Virus record (IMG/VR): IMGVR_UViG_3300032087_003621
Location: 62,001 to 126,000 of that record
Reading direction: 5' to 3' (one strand)
Origin: a virus
DNA length: 64,000 nt
Below are positions 27,637 through 37,779 of the stretch, one piece after another. Position 1 is the stretch's first letter, and the number at the start of each line of letters is the position of its first letter. The position numbers were made by a program, and so were the translations under genes. The notes beneath the pieces are model-generated. The model made no database searches. It saw only the letters and a list, made by a program, of their open reading frames with translations, and was not told the DNA's origin.

Positions 27637-29307
27637 ATGGCAGACGATAGCATCTTTAAATTATTTGGTTTTGAGTTACGCAGAACACAAGCACAGAAGA
27701 AAGAAAAACTTCCTTCCATTGTTCCGCCTACGGATGACGATGGTGCTGGGTATGTCACTACAGCTGCTGGTCACTATGGTCAGTATATCAATATGGATGG
27801 TGATAATTCTAAAGACAATCACCAACTTATCTTACGTTATCGTGGAGTTGCAACACATCCAGAAGTAGATATGGCGATTGAAGAAATTGTCAACGAATCG
27901 ATTACTGCTTCTGAACTAACATCTAACCTTGAACTATCACTAGAAGATGTAGAAGCCCCCGATAAGATTAAAGAACAAATTCAAGAAGAATTCAAAAATA
28001 TTGTGTCTATGTTGAAGTTCAATGACAATGGACACGATATTTTCCGTTCGTGGTATGTTGATGGTAGAATCTATCATCACCTACTTGTGAACGAATCGAA
28101 TCTCAAAGCAGGTATTCAAGAAATTAGACACATCGATGCTGCAAAGATTCGTAAAGTTAAAAATGTAAAATACAAAAAAGACCCTGCAACGGGCGCAAAG
28201 ATTGTTGAGTCAGTAGACGAGTTTTATATTTACGAAGAGAAGCCTGGACAACAATCATCAGCGGTTAAACTTTCTACAGATTCTATTAGTTATGTCACAT
28301 CTGGTTTACTTGATGAGACAAAAAAGAAAGTTGTGTCGCATCTACACAAGGCACTAAAACCAATCAATCAGTTAAGAATGATGGAAGACTCTCTAGTCAT
28401 CTATCGTCTCGCACGTGCACCAGAAAGACGTATCTTTTATATTGACGTGGGTAACTTGCCCCGTGGTAAGTCTGAACAGTATATGAAAGATATTATGGCA
28501 AAGTATCGTAACAAACTGGTATACGATGCGAACACTGGTGAACTCAAAGATGACCGCAAGCATATGTCGATGCTTGAAGACTTCTGGTTACCCCGTCGAG
28601 AAGGTGGTCGTGGTACAGAGATTTCTACTCTGCCTGGCGGTGACAACCTTGGTCAGATTGATGATATCATTTATTTCCAAAAGAGATTATATCGTGCATT
28701 GAATGTTCCTGTCAATCGTTTGGAACAGGAAGCTCAGTTCTCTCTTGGTCGTTCTACTGAGATTTCACGAGACGAAGTGAAACTACAAAAGTTTGTTGAC
28801 CGTCTTCGTAGAAAGTTTTCTCAGGTATTCTTAGGCATTCTTCGTAAACAACTTCTGTTAAAAGGTATTATCACAGAACAGGATTGGGAAGAATGGCGAA
28901 ACGAAATCATCGTTGATTACGTTAAAGACAATCACTTCACTGAGCTCAAAGAAACAGAAATTATGCGTGAACGGTTTGGTCTTCTGAATGAAGTAGACCA
29001 ATTCGTGGGTAACTATGTAAGTAAAGAGTGGATATGGAAAAATGTTTTGAGAATGTCTGAAGAAGATATTGAGGACATGCAGAAACAAATAGATAGTGAA
29101 GGTGAAGACGGTGATGTTGAGTTGCCTGGAATGGGTGGTGGTGACGATGAAGAAAAACCAAAGCCTGAACCCAAGGCAGAACCTAGTTCTGATGAAGAAC
29201 CCCCTCAAGAATCTGAGGAGAAAAAAGAAAAATATATACCTTCACAAGAAGATGAATTACTTGAAGAAATGACAAGGTATATGGCACGAATCAATGAACA
29301 AGATTGA
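27637..29307 (+). CDS. 20: Portal vertex protein gp20
   Basis: 556 residues from ATG 27637 (T4 524); the TTG at 27625 lies inside the terminator T-run and is unlikely. Family hallmarks are [79 protein letters not shown] and YKKLVYD-type [33 protein letters not shown]. The C-terminal ~70 residues are a Glu/Lys/Pro-rich tail. It forms the dodecameric portal that nucleates the head and is the docking site for gp17. Its 3' end overlaps the collagen-like gene by 14 nt. Confidence 0.95.
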   Translation: MADDSIFKLFGFELRRTQAQKKEKLPSIVPPTDDDGAGYVTTAAGHYGQYINMDGDNSKDNHQLILRYRGVATHPEVDMAIEEIVNESITASELTSNLELSLEDVEAPDKIKEQIQEEFKNIVSMLKFNDNGHDIFRSWYVDGRIYHHLLVNESNLKAGIQEIRHIDAAKIRKVKNVKYKKDPATGAKIVESVDEFYIYEEKPGQQSSAVKLSTDSISYVTSGLLDETKKKVVSHLHKALKPINQLRMMEDSLVIYRLARAPERRIFYIDVGNLPRGKSEQYMKDIMAKYRNKLVYDANTGELKDDRKHMSMLEDFWLPRREGGRGTEISTLPGGDNLGQIDDIIYFQKRLYRALNVPVNRLEQEAQFSLGRSTEISRDEVKLQKFVDRLRRKFSQVFLGILRKQLLLKGIITEQDWEEWRNEIIVDYVKDNHFTELKETEIMRERFGLLNEVDQFVGNYVSKEWIWKNVLRMSEEDIEDMQKQIDSEGEDGDVELPGMGGGDDEEKPKPEPKAEPSSDEEPPQESEEKKEKYIPSQEDELLEEMTRYMARINEQD

Positions 29308-30379
29308 TAAAATTTCTACTGCGTTCTCCATAGTACACACGCAGAAAGAAATTGAAAAGTTAGAAGACAAAATATTTAATGTTTTCGAAGACCTTCAAGG
29401 ACTTCAAGGACCGCAAGGGTTTGAAGGTCCACAGGGCCCAAAAGGCGATAAAGGAGTTAAGGGAGATAAAGGTGACCAAGGTATCAAAGGTGACCGTGGC
29501 GAAAAAGGAGATCGAGGAGCTCAAGGTCTCAGGGGAGACAAGGGAGATACTGGACTTCGTGGAGAAAAGGGCGAGAGAGGCGAACAAGGATTACAAGGCG
29601 AGAGAGGTTTCCAAGGAGAAAAGGGTGACACTGGCCTACAGGGATTAACTGGCCCCCAAGGAGAACGTGGTGAGAAGGGTGATACAGGCGATACTGGAGC
29701 TCGTGGTGAGAAAGGAGAACCTGGCCCAATCGGTCCCGCCGGTCCTGTCGGAGCAATCGGACCTGCTGGCCCTCAAGGAGTTGCAGGAGCAAAGGGTGAA
29801 CGAGGCGAACGAGGCGAGAGAGGATTAACTGGCCCTCAAGGTGAAAAAGGTGAACGTGGAGAGAAAGGTGAGCCCGGAACTCCTGCACCTGATTACAGAA
29901 ATGAGTTCGAAGAAGCATTAAAGAATTTTAATCAACGACTGACAGAAAATGCATCAAGAGTTGATAACAATATTCAGAAACAGATTGATAGAATCAATCA
30001 ATCTCTAAGCACTATCGGAGGTGGTGGTTCTTACAAATTGGTTGATAATGCAGATGTTGATAAAGCTGCATTGAAGGGCGTAGTAGATGATGCGATATTA
30101 ATCTACGACCCCACCAAGAAAAAATTTATTGCGGATTCTTTCGTAAATGTATTGGACAGATTAAAAGCGGAATTAGAAGTGCAGTATAACAAATTAATAG
30201 ATCAGGAAGGGACGTTTTATTACATAGGTGAGGCATTGCCTGGTACTAATACGGATCAACCTAAATGGCGAATCAAACGTATCGAAGAAATTGGTAATGA
30301 CTACAATATTTTATGGGCAGATGGAACTGCTGAATTTGATAAAATATGGGATGATAGAATCACGTTTACATATTCATAA
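29294..30379 (+). CDS. Collagen-like Gly-X-Y repeat virion protein
   Basis: 361 residues. Residues 1-35 form an amphipathic helix ([19 protein letters not shown]). Residues ~36-197 are 54 consecutive Gly-X-Y triplets with no break, rich in GDK, GEK, GER and GPQ, a composition that stabilises bacterial and phage triple helices without hydroxyproline. Residues ~200-245 are a predicted coiled coil ([33 protein letters not shown]), a likely trimerisation seed. Residues ~250-361 form a small globular tip. It starts inside the portal gene. It is probably a fibrous decoration or fibre on the virion; binding partner unknown. Confidence 0.8.
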   Translation: MNKIDKISTAFSIVHTQKEIEKLEDKIFNVFEDLQGLQGPQGFEGPQGPKGDKGVKGDKGDQGIKGDRGEKGDRGAQGLRGDKGDTGLRGEKGERGEQGLQGERGFQGEKGDTGLQGLTGPQGERGEKGDTGDTGARGEKGEPGPIGPAGPVGAIGPAGPQGVAGAKGERGERGERGLTGPQGEKGERGEKGEPGTPAPDYRNEFEEALKNFNQRLTENASRVDNNIQKQIDRINQSLSTIGGGGSYKLVDNADVDKAALKGVVDDAILIYDPTKKKFIADSFVNVLDRLKAELEVQYNKLIDQEGTFYYIGEALPGTNTDQPKWRIKRIEEIGNDYNILWADGTAEFDKIWDDRITFTYS

Positions 30380-30380
30380 T

Positions 30381-30388
30381 TATAAATA
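30381..30388 (+). promoter_or_regulatory. T4-type late promoter, TATAAATA
   Basis: Exact TATAAATA beginning 2 nt after the stop of the collagen-like gene and 61 nt before the 30450 ATG. Confidence 0.75.
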
Positions 30389-30449
30389 ACAGGGTGCACA
30401 AACCTTAAATTACATGTAATAAAAATTATTCTACGTAGGAGATATAGAA

Positions 30450-32393
30450 ATGCCAACAATTGTAGATCCAGATGGGTTGTTTGATACTGGTGGAGATTCC
30501 GCCGGTAAGAACATTCACATCGACACTGCATTACGAACAATTAAGATTCGTAACAACAGTGCAGCGCCAAAGGGACCCGTTCTTGATGAAACGGGGGTGA
30601 CGCTTCAGGCACTTTACAGCTTTCTTAAACAAGAATGGAAGGATGACCCAAACAGTAAACAGTTGATTGCTTATCCTTTCCCACTCGTCGCTATTACACC
30701 AGAACAGTTCGAATGGCGTTTCGGATGGTCACCTGCTGACGATTCATCGCGTTCTTTGATTCGTACTGCTGGATGGAGAGAATTTAGTACTGATGATACC
30801 ACATTGAAACGTCAGTATATTGGTACAATTTCTCTAGGTAATATCGATGGTGATCAGAACCAAGACGGTGCTGGTGACCAAGATTTCGTTTATTACGCAT
30901 TTTTTGATTCTGCAAATGGTACATCAAAGGCTGGTCCATTTGACTACAACTTCCCCGGCGAAGTTAACCAAGCAGTACTGACTTATAAAGACAGTGATGC
31001 AAACCAAACGGCAGAACTTGATTTTCGTGGAGATATTCTTCGTTTGTTCATTCGTCAAGAAGGTAAGACATACGACCAAACTGACACCGTAGATATCGGT
31101 TTGTCAGCTGGTACAACTCTTCCTTATAACACTCAACGATTCCCGTTGGTTGAAGGTAACGACCTTAAAATTACTGGTGCTGGTGGTGTAAGTGACGCAA
31201 CTATTTTAGCTGCAAAAGGAAATGGTCAAAAGTACTCGACTACAGGTGACGGTTCTACCATTGAATATCTTGCGGTAGATGAAGCATCTAACACTTTCGG
31301 TTATTCAGAAGACTTGTTGGGTGGTCCTTTCAATTTTGGTGTTAAGATTAAATCTGCATCAGGCGTTGATGGAACAACACCTTTAACTAACCAAGAATTA
31401 TATGCTTGGGTTCAATATAACTTGCGTCAAGATTCTGATATTGAATTTGCTGCAGGTACAGTTAAGAGTGGTAAACTGGCAGATGAATTGTTGGCCTTTG
31501 TTGGTGATACATTAACAACTAAACCAGTAACTAATATCGACCAAAACGGTACCAGAACTGGTGTTGCGATTACTAATGTTAATGCTGATGATATCAACAA
31601 CACCCAGTTGTTCAATACTGGTGGGTCGTTGCAATCATTCCCGTTCTCTACTGCAATTAGTATTGGTTTCTCTCAAGATATTTTGGATGATGGTGCTAAC
31701 GCTAAAGTGTTTGTATACTATGACCACACACGTGATTACGCTGTTGGTGGTGAAATCGGAACGTCGATTCAACTTGCTGACGTAGGTCCGTCAGCAACTA
31801 ATGCGTATCTTGACAGTGCTAACATTACTTTAAATGGTGCGGTATCGTTCACACCTTTATTGACAACCACTACTGTTCAGAACCCAGAGGGTCTAGACCC
31901 CTTAACTGATGCTAATGCATATTTCCGCTTAAATAAAGCTAGTGGTACTGGTGCTAATCACAACGTTATTTGGAAAGTAACTTCTGTAGTCGATTCCAGT
32001 AACTTTGCGGCGATTACACTTGATGATACGGTTGCACCAATTAATGAGACTTTGAATACAGCGGGCGATGCAATTTACACTCACCCAATCAACTCTCCGG
32101 GCGCATTGTTACTTGACTCTGCTGGTGCAACAGCAGAAAATAATGTTGCACAGGCGGCCGTTTCGGACCTTGCATCTGGTAGTTTAACAAACAACCGTTT
32201 TGTGGTATCTTATGCGTTTGATAACAATTCACAAAAAGACAGAGAAGGTGGACAACCTTTCGATGTTAACGTTCGTGCAATTGGATTGAACAATGGTACT
32301 TGGGTGGAACAGACTGCAACGATTACAGAACAGAATACAAATAGTATCTCTGTAGTATCTGCTGTAGAACGTAACTACTCTGACCCAGCATAA
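30450..32393 (+). CDS. Large virion protein of unknown function
   Basis: 647 residues with a TAGGAGA ribosome site. The N-terminal ~110 residues carry KTI-type beta strands, then VTLQALYSFLKQEWK and AYPFPLVAITPEQFEWRFGW...IRTAGWRE, a pattern found in structural proteins of several marine phage groups. The remainder is beta-rich, Asn/Asp/Gly-rich and ends ERNYSDPA, almost the same end as the 33187 protein. It has its own late promoter and terminator, so it is probably made in large amounts as a virion component. No enzymatic motif is visible. Confidence 0.7.
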   Translation: MPTIVDPDGLFDTGGDSAGKNIHIDTALRTIKIRNNSAAPKGPVLDETGVTLQALYSFLKQEWKDDPNSKQLIAYPFPLVAITPEQFEWRFGWSPADDSSRSLIRTAGWREFSTDDTTLKRQYIGTISLGNIDGDQNQDGAGDQDFVYYAFFDSANGTSKAGPFDYNFPGEVNQAVLTYKDSDANQTAELDFRGDILRLFIRQEGKTYDQTDTVDIGLSAGTTLPYNTQRFPLVEGNDLKITGAGGVSDATILAAKGNGQKYSTTGDGSTIEYLAVDEASNTFGYSEDLLGGPFNFGVKIKSASGVDGTTPLTNQELYAWVQYNLRQDSDIEFAAGTVKSGKLADELLAFVGDTLTTKPVTNIDQNGTRTGVAITNVNADDINNTQLFNTGGSLQSFPFSTAISIGFSQDILDDGANAKVFVYYDHTRDYAVGGEIGTSIQLADVGPSATNAYLDSANITLNGAVSFTPLLTTTTVQNPEGLDPLTDANAYFRLNKASGTGANHNVIWKVTSVVDSSNFAAITLDDTVAPINETLNTAGDAIYTHPINSPGALLLDSAGATAENNVAQAAVSDLASGSLTNNRFVVSYAFDNNSQKDREGGQPFDVNVRAIGLNNGTWVEQTATITEQNTNSISVVSAVERNYSDPA

Positions 32394-32407
32394 TAAAATG
32401 AACACGA

Positions 32408-32439
32408 GGGGTCCTTCGGGGCCCCTTAATTTTTTTTTT
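32408..32439 (+). terminator. Intrinsic terminator after the 30450 gene
   Basis: Stem GGGGTCC / GGGCCCC (one G-U pair) closed by a stable TTCG tetraloop (32415-32418), followed by TTAA and a run of ten T. Confidence 0.9.
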
Positions 32440-32449
32440 GAGGAATATT

Positions 32450-32716
32450 ATGAAAATATCTTTAGAACAAGCCAGTGAAATACTTAATCGAAGTGCCGAT
32501 GAGGTTCTTTATATTGCGAACAATGAGAAACGGCTTCCGATTCAACTTGTTGGTGATGAAGAATTAAACTACAATGAAGATGGTACAATTTCATTTAATG
32601 AAAATGTTGAAACAACTGAACCAACATGGTGGTTCAATTTGGATGATGTGTTATCATTTAAAAAAGAAATGGACGAGGGTCTTGTAGGGGAAATTGAAAG
32701 TCATTTAAACGATTGA
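32450..32716 (+). CDS. Small acidic hypothetical protein
   Basis: 88 residues from ATG 32450, with GAGGAATATT as ribosome site; a TTG 12 nt upstream is the alternative start. MKISLEQASEILNRSADEVLYIANNEKRLPIQLVGDEE resembles a short helix-turn-helix-like beginning (residues ~4-20), but the recognition helix is not convincing. The rest is acidic (pI low) and ends in a helix. No family recognised. It lies between two large virion-protein genes and just ahead of the Cys-cluster gene (7 nt gap). Confidence 0.6.
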   Translation: MKISLEQASEILNRSADEVLYIANNEKRLPIQLVGDEELNYNEDGTISFNENVETTEPTWWFNLDDVLSFKKEMDEGLVGEIESHLND

Positions 32717-32723
32717 GCATATT

Positions 32724-33194
32724 ATGGAATGCGGTGAATGCACCGAATGTTGCGAATTACTTGAAGTAAAATCATTAAAAGCAACACAAGGTAATATTAT
32801 TGAAACAATTGTCATAGATTCTCCAGCAGGAGAAATGTGCGGTTATTGCGAGAAAAATGTGGGTTGTAAAGTGCACGAAGAACGTCCGAAAATATGTAGA
32901 GATTTTTTCTGTTCTTATGCACAACACGAAAAGGCGCCTTTGTTTATGCGACCAGATAAGTGTGGAATTATTTTTGAAAAAATTGATGAAGAAATGTTCA
33001 TAGGAACAGTGAGAGCAGAAGTCACAATAAGTGAACACGGTATGAATCAAATAAAAGTTTTTAATCAACAAGGATACAGTGTAGTTTTAAGAAAACACGA
33101 CACATTACAACCTATGTTATATCCCCGTGATGGTGTGGAAAAATTTGATCTTCTCAAAAAATTTCTAAAATTGGTAAAGATGAACAATGGCTAA
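32724..33194 (+). CDS. Cys-cluster (YkgJ-like, CxxCxxCC) metal-binding protein
   Basis: 156 residues. The N-terminal C-x2-C-x2-CC (Cys3, 6, 9, 10) followed by MCGYCEKNVGCKVHEERPKICRDFFC gives the spacing of the YkgJ/UPF0153 zinc- or iron-chelating family. In that family the cysteines bind a metal, but the biochemical role is not established. Residues ~75-156 are an alpha/beta extension. The stop overlaps the start of the 33187 virion gene by 8 nt, so both are probably co-expressed late. It may take part in assembly or modification of the neighbouring virion proteins; that is speculation. Confidence 0.65.
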   Translation: MECGECTECCELLEVKSLKATQGNIIETIVIDSPAGEMCGYCEKNVGCKVHEERPKICRDFFCSYAQHEKAPLFMRPDKCGIIFEKIDEEMFIGTVRAEVTISEHGMNQIKVFNQQGYSVVLRKHDTLQPMLYPRDGVEKFDLLKKFLKLVKMNNG

Positions 33195-35244
33195 CACACC
33201 CACCACAGACTTAAACGATATCTACACCGATGGTGCTTGGGGCGAACCAGCCCGAGACACTGGTGGTTCGACGCCAATTGTTGATGCAGAAGCATACCTG
33301 CAAGGAAACGATTGTAGTTCCCAAGCGCTTCGGGCGAACAAATCTGGTGCGTGTGGAGCAATGTATCAAGCGGTTACTGACCCCGCTGGTTTCACAGATG
33401 GGACAGACGTTTTTCTCCTTTGGTGGTACTTTCTTTTTCCCAATGCACTTAACCCATTTAATGAAACCCAAGGTCTTGGTCAAGCGTTTCCAAGCCTGAA
33501 CGCGCCTGGCACTGAGGCTGGATATTTTTTAGGTATAGGTTCTGGTGATGGTAATTCTTATCATTGGGCAGTAGGTGGAAGAGATTACGGTACGTATCCA
33601 TATGGTGGTTGGACTAATATCGCAATTGACCCCTCAACGGCTTCGACTAAAGCGGCAATTCAAGAAGGTACGCCTACCGCTGGAACATATACCGCACTGA
33701 CCGCAACACCTAATCCTAGAATTGGTTTGAACCGTGGTCAGGGTCACGCAGTAGATGCGGTTCGTTGGGGAAGAGCGTCTATAACATTTACTGGTGGAGC
33801 ACCCGCTGGTACCTTCGATGATATGGCTACACAAAACGACTTGGAAGCTAACCGTTGGGGAATATTTCAAGAAACTGCGGCAGGATACCTTTATAAAGGA
33901 AGACTAGAACTAGGCACATCCGCGACATCGCTTCTATTTGAAGATTCGAATCAGAGTATCTTGATTGATGATACTCGATATTGTTATCCTGAATTTAATC
34001 TGATTGAAATTAGTAACGCAAATTCGAATATTATATGGGGAAACATCGTATTCTCCAAAGGAAGTGCGTATGGTACTACAATTGATTCTGCGAGAGGAAA
34101 TCTAATTGTTAACGATAACGCAGCTACGAACTTTAAAGGTTGTTCATTTACCGATATGGGTTTCTTTAACTTTGGTTCTAATTCTACGAATCAGGATGTA
34201 ACCTTTCGAAGAGCTGATGTTGTTAGACAAAATGGTGCGACCTTTACCAATTGTGATTTTGAAACAACACACGATTCAGCTCACGCATTGCACGTAAGTG
34301 ATTCAGGAAATGATATAAGTCTAATAACTGGTTGTAGTTTTACCTCAACTCCCAATAGATCTAATCACGCAATACGTCTTGGGTCGGTTGCACAAACCAA
34401 ATCAATTAACTTTTCAAATAACACACTTTCGGGTTATACTGCGGGGACTACTGGAGATTTTGTTGGTACGACTGGAACAGATAGTGCAGCAATAGAAGTT
34501 AATGTAGCAACAAGTCAAACATTAACAATCAACATAGTTAACAATTCTACCGTACCATCAATTCAAAATCTTGGAGCAGGGACAGTTTCGATTGTTGAAG
34601 CCGCTACGGTTTCTTTAACTCGTTTGTTAGGTAACACAGAGATTAGTGTACTAGACAATCCATCCCCATACTCTGCAACTTCATTACCCGCCCCGAGTGT
34701 GACAACTGTTTCGTCAACTGAGAGAATAAGTGCAGACACATTTGTTGGAGACAATACAAACTATTATCAAATCAATACTGGTGGTACATTCGTTACGATT
34801 GATGCAGTAGGTTCTGCTGTGTTTAGTAATTTCCCTGGCGTGTTACAGGACACAAACGCAACTAATCCTAGAGCATTAGCCGATGGTGACAAGATACGAA
34901 TCGTAGTTCGAGATGATGATACCAACCCATCATTACAATTGTTTGATGAGTTTGAGGTTGATGCAGACCCAACAGCACCGACTACAACTTCGATAATAAC
35001 AAAAACGCTTTCTTCTGGGTTTACTTCTGCGTTTGGAACCGCAATTACTGGTGCAAATTCTAAAACAGTCACAGTAGAGAAAGTAGACGCAAGGTTTCAG
35101 TTTTCAACTCCGGTAGGAAACGTGATAGATATCTTGGCATTTAGAACTGGGTCAAACCCTATTCTATCATTAAACAATTCAGCTGAAACAGGTAACATAC
35201 CACTGACGCAGGTCGGTGACAGAAACTATCGAGACCCAGCATAA
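33187..35244 (+). CDS. Large beta-helix-like virion protein of unknown function
   Basis: 685 residues. The N-terminal third is aromatic/Gly-rich (FLLWWYFLFPNA, GYFLGIGSGDGNSYHWAVGG) and reads like a beta-sandwich. Residues ~255-440 show repeated short strands with Asn/Gly turns (IIWGNIVFSKGSAYG, NLIVNDNAATNFKGCSFTDMGFFNFG, ATFTNCDFETTH, ITGCSFTSTPNRSNHAIRLGS), the look of a right-handed beta-helix. The end, DRNYRDPA, matches the end of the 30450 protein. Beta-helices are frequent in phage fibres and tailspikes, but no depolymerase catalytic site can be identified. Likely a virion accessory. Confidence 0.65.
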   Translation: MANTPTTDLNDIYTDGAWGEPARDTGGSTPIVDAEAYLQGNDCSSQALRANKSGACGAMYQAVTDPAGFTDGTDVFLLWWYFLFPNALNPFNETQGLGQAFPSLNAPGTEAGYFLGIGSGDGNSYHWAVGGRDYGTYPYGGWTNIAIDPSTASTKAAIQEGTPTAGTYTALTATPNPRIGLNRGQGHAVDAVRWGRASITFTGGAPAGTFDDMATQNDLEANRWGIFQETAAGYLYKGRLELGTSATSLLFEDSNQSILIDDTRYCYPEFNLIEISNANSNIIWGNIVFSKGSAYGTTIDSARGNLIVNDNAATNFKGCSFTDMGFFNFGSNSTNQDVTFRRADVVRQNGATFTNCDFETTHDSAHALHVSDSGNDISLITGCSFTSTPNRSNHAIRLGSVAQTKSINFSNNTLSGYTAGTTGDFVGTTGTDSAAIEVNVATSQTLTINIVNNSTVPSIQNLGAGTVSIVEAATVSLTRLLGNTEISVLDNPSPYSATSLPAPSVTTVSSTERISADTFVGDNTNYYQINTGGTFVTIDAVGSAVFSNFPGVLQDTNATNPRALADGDKIRIVVRDDDTNPSLQLFDEFEVDADPTAPTTTSIITKTLSSGFTSAFGTAITGANSKTVTVEKVDARFQFSTPVGNVIDILAFRTGSNPILSLNNSAETGNIPLTQVGDRNYRDPA

Positions 35245-35251
35245 AAAAACT

Positions 35252-35259
35252 TATAAATA
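35252..35259 (+). promoter_or_regulatory. T4-type late promoter, TATAAATA
   Basis: Exact TATAAATA in the 51-nt gap, 36 nt before the ATG at 35296. Confidence 0.75.
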
Positions 35260-35295
35260 AAGAGTATTAACGCAAGAATTTTTTTGGAGCAATAA

Positions 35296-37779
35296 ATGGC
35301 AGGTGAAAAACGATATACAAGAATACCACCAGAGAGCACTGGCGATCGTCTGTACATGATACACACTGCTGAGATCGAATTCGAGCAGAAATTAGATGCA
35401 CAAGGTGGAGATACTGATCACGTTTGGAAAATCGGCGAAAGATACGACATTACCAATTTTCAAGGTGGTGACGTGCACGTACACGGCGTTTATGATAAAG
35501 GTGATGGTACTGGTATTCTTGCGGTTCACTATAATAAAACTGCAAAGTTTGAAAATGCAGTTCCTGCCGCTGGTGAAACCATTTCTTATGATGGTACAAA
35601 CATTTGTAAAGTAAAAGAAGCATATGACGTATACGTACCAACTACCCACATTATGGGGTACGACAACCCAGAGTACGGATTAGAGATTGACCGTTTCGGT
35701 GCGGCAAACATTAGATTCTCAGAAGGACAACCAGAACTTGCGGCATATGGTCAGCTGCGTATTGCTGACTCAAGGGTTCTTGCTAATTATGTTTTCGACG
35801 TTGATGCAATGCCCTCACAATTTGCAAACTCTCTCTTGGGTTCTGGCACTGCTGTATGGGACTCAGGTAAGAAATGGATACGTCTTGGTTTAGAAGGTAA
35901 TCTTGGCAATGGCGCTTCTGGTGACCTTGCAACAAACACCTCACACCTTTATCACCCGTTAACGTTTGGTTCTGGTATCTTCGTTATTATGGGAACCATG
36001 ATTCCTGATACTGGTAAAGCAACCTGTGTGAGAAACTGGGGTCCATTTGATGCAACTGACGGGTTTATGTTCCGTCTCACTGGGTCAGGTCTCTCTGTCG
36101 TACATCGTAGAACTTTTGACGGTACTCAAACCGAAACAGTCATACCACAGTCAAACTGGAATGGTGATCGTTTGGACGGTAGTGGTGGCGGCGGGAACAG
36201 ATCAGGCGTAACCCTTGATGTCACAACGGCAAACCAGTATTTCTACGATTATCAAAGTTTAGGCGGGGGTTCTATTCGTTGGGGTATTATCATCAACGGT
36301 GAACGAATCATCTGTCATGAAATGGATATGAGTAATCGAACCGACATCGGATGGCAAACAAATGCTATCGGGTTGAATGCAAGACCTATTTGTTGGGCAA
36401 CTAAGAGAACGTCTGCGCCGACAGAAGATAGTGCTGATTATTTTTATGCGTTAGGTGCTGGTGTTTGGACAGATGCGGGAACTGACCCCGTTCAAGAATT
36501 GGGAAAGCCGGGGTCTATTGATGAAGTATTCATGATTGATAACAAAGTAACTACTGCGGGTGTTCCATATACGCAGGGTGTTTATTACCTCACCTCAATG
36601 CGTCCCGTTGCTGAATACCCTGCTGGTTTTCCTGCCGCCGGACAAGATAACCACTCTCTGTATGCACCAGAACAAATTCGTCTCAATTGTTTTAACGAAG
36701 ACGGGACTTTCCCAGATGGAGAGTTGCGTGTGTTCTTGAAGTGTATTCTTCGAGGAGAGAAATGGGAAACACCCAGTTACGCTACGATACAAAGAGATGG
36801 TGATGCAGTTACCAGCGTAGATGGTATTCGTTCTGTATACAATGCCAAAGGGCATCACATTGGTCACGGCCCAGAAATTATACGAGCACCAATTCGGAAT
36901 GGTGTACTTGATGTCAACTTAGAAAAATTGTTTGACGGTATTCAATGGGGCGCAGTAAGACCTAACACAGAAGTAGGACTTTCAAGACGCAAACAACCTC
37001 TGCAAGATATTTTTGGTCAAACAGATCGGTATAGTCGTGGCGTACAACGTGTTGAAATACAGGTTGGTCAAGATCCAGAACGAGGCGGGAATGTTCACTA
37101 CTTCGAAGACAAACAATTAATTACGTTCAAGGACATTACAGATACCAATGGCCCCGAAACATTACTGAACAAAAACTTCTATTTGTCTTTCTTGTCAAGT
37201 AACGATGCTTGGTTGTACGACAGTGATGCGGGTGGCGTGTCATTGCTCGAAGATGACCGTAATACTCGAATTATTAATTTCACGCCTTCTACTATTCCAG
37301 TGGGGATTAACAATCTTTCGCCAAGTGGTCAAGACAGTGCACAAGTTGCTGGTGCGGGAAGTGCACTGGTTCTCGACTATGATTCAGATGCGGGTCAAAT
37401 ATTCCTTGAAGGTAGAAACAATGCCTTGTTGGACTCAGATCTTGCGGGTGGTACTGCATTCACAGTTAAGAATAGTTCCGGAGCAACATTGTTGAGTACC
37501 ACGTTGAGCTCTGTTAGAAGGAACGGTGTTAATGCATATCCGTTAGATTACAAGACATCTTTGAATGCATACAGTTCTTCGGGTTGGAGTAATCCAGCAT
37601 ACAATTTGGCAGACGAAGGTGCGCTCGAAGCAGAACCACCATCTGCTCCTGTTTGGACGTTTATGTACAATCCAATCGGTGGAGACGATCTTGGGTTCCA
37701 GCCAGGCGGATCACAACCATCTGCACCTGATCGAACTTATATCACATTCAATGTTGTGTGGAAAGAACTTAGTCAGTAA
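35296..37779 (+). CDS. Large virion structural protein of unknown function
   Basis: 827 residues. Recognisable segments are MAGEKRYTRIPPESTGDRLYM, the THIMGYDNPEYGLEIDRFGAANIRFSEGQPELAAYGQLR block, and GVQRVEIQVGQDPERGGNVHYFED near residue 590. I associate these with structural proteins of marine T4-like phages. The pattern is beta-rich with scattered His/Trp and no signal peptide. It is followed directly (TAATG) by the 37779 gene. Its location in the head-gene cluster makes a capsid- or neck-attached appendage possible, but a tail location cannot be excluded. Confidence 0.68.
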   Translation: MAGEKRYTRIPPESTGDRLYMIHTAEIEFEQKLDAQGGDTDHVWKIGERYDITNFQGGDVHVHGVYDKGDGTGILAVHYNKTAKFENAVPAAGETISYDGTNICKVKEAYDVYVPTTHIMGYDNPEYGLEIDRFGAANIRFSEGQPELAAYGQLRIADSRVLANYVFDVDAMPSQFANSLLGSGTAVWDSGKKWIRLGLEGNLGNGASGDLATNTSHLYHPLTFGSGIFVIMGTMIPDTGKATCVRNWGPFDATDGFMFRLTGSGLSVVHRRTFDGTQTETVIPQSNWNGDRLDGSGGGGNRSGVTLDVTTANQYFYDYQSLGGGSIRWGIIINGERIICHEMDMSNRTDIGWQTNAIGLNARPICWATKRTSAPTEDSADYFYALGAGVWTDAGTDPVQELGKPGSIDEVFMIDNKVTTAGVPYTQGVYYLTSMRPVAEYPAGFPAAGQDNHSLYAPEQIRLNCFNEDGTFPDGELRVFLKCILRGEKWETPSYATIQRDGDAVTSVDGIRSVYNAKGHHIGHGPEIIRAPIRNGVLDVNLEKLFDGIQWGAVRPNTEVGLSRRKQPLQDIFGQTDRYSRGVQRVEIQVGQDPERGGNVHYFEDKQLITFKDITDTNGPETLLNKNFYLSFLSSNDAWLYDSDAGGVSLLEDDRNTRIINFTPSTIPVGINNLSPSGQDSAQVAGAGSALVLDYDSDAGQIFLEGRNNALLDSDLAGGTAFTVKNSSGATLLSTTLSSVRRNGVNAYPLDYKTSLNAYSSSGWSNPAYNLADEGALEAEPPSAPVWTFMYNPIGGDDLGFQPGGSQPSAPDRTYITFNVVWKELSQ

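Noticed and set aside
29529-29918. 129-codon minus-strand ORF
   Set aside because: It is the mirror of the collagen-like Gly-X-Y coding repeat and has no ribosome site or family features.
32450-32510. Helix-turn-helix regulator call for the small acidic protein
   Set aside because: The N-terminal helix pair is suggestive, but no convincing recognition helix or basic surface can be seen.
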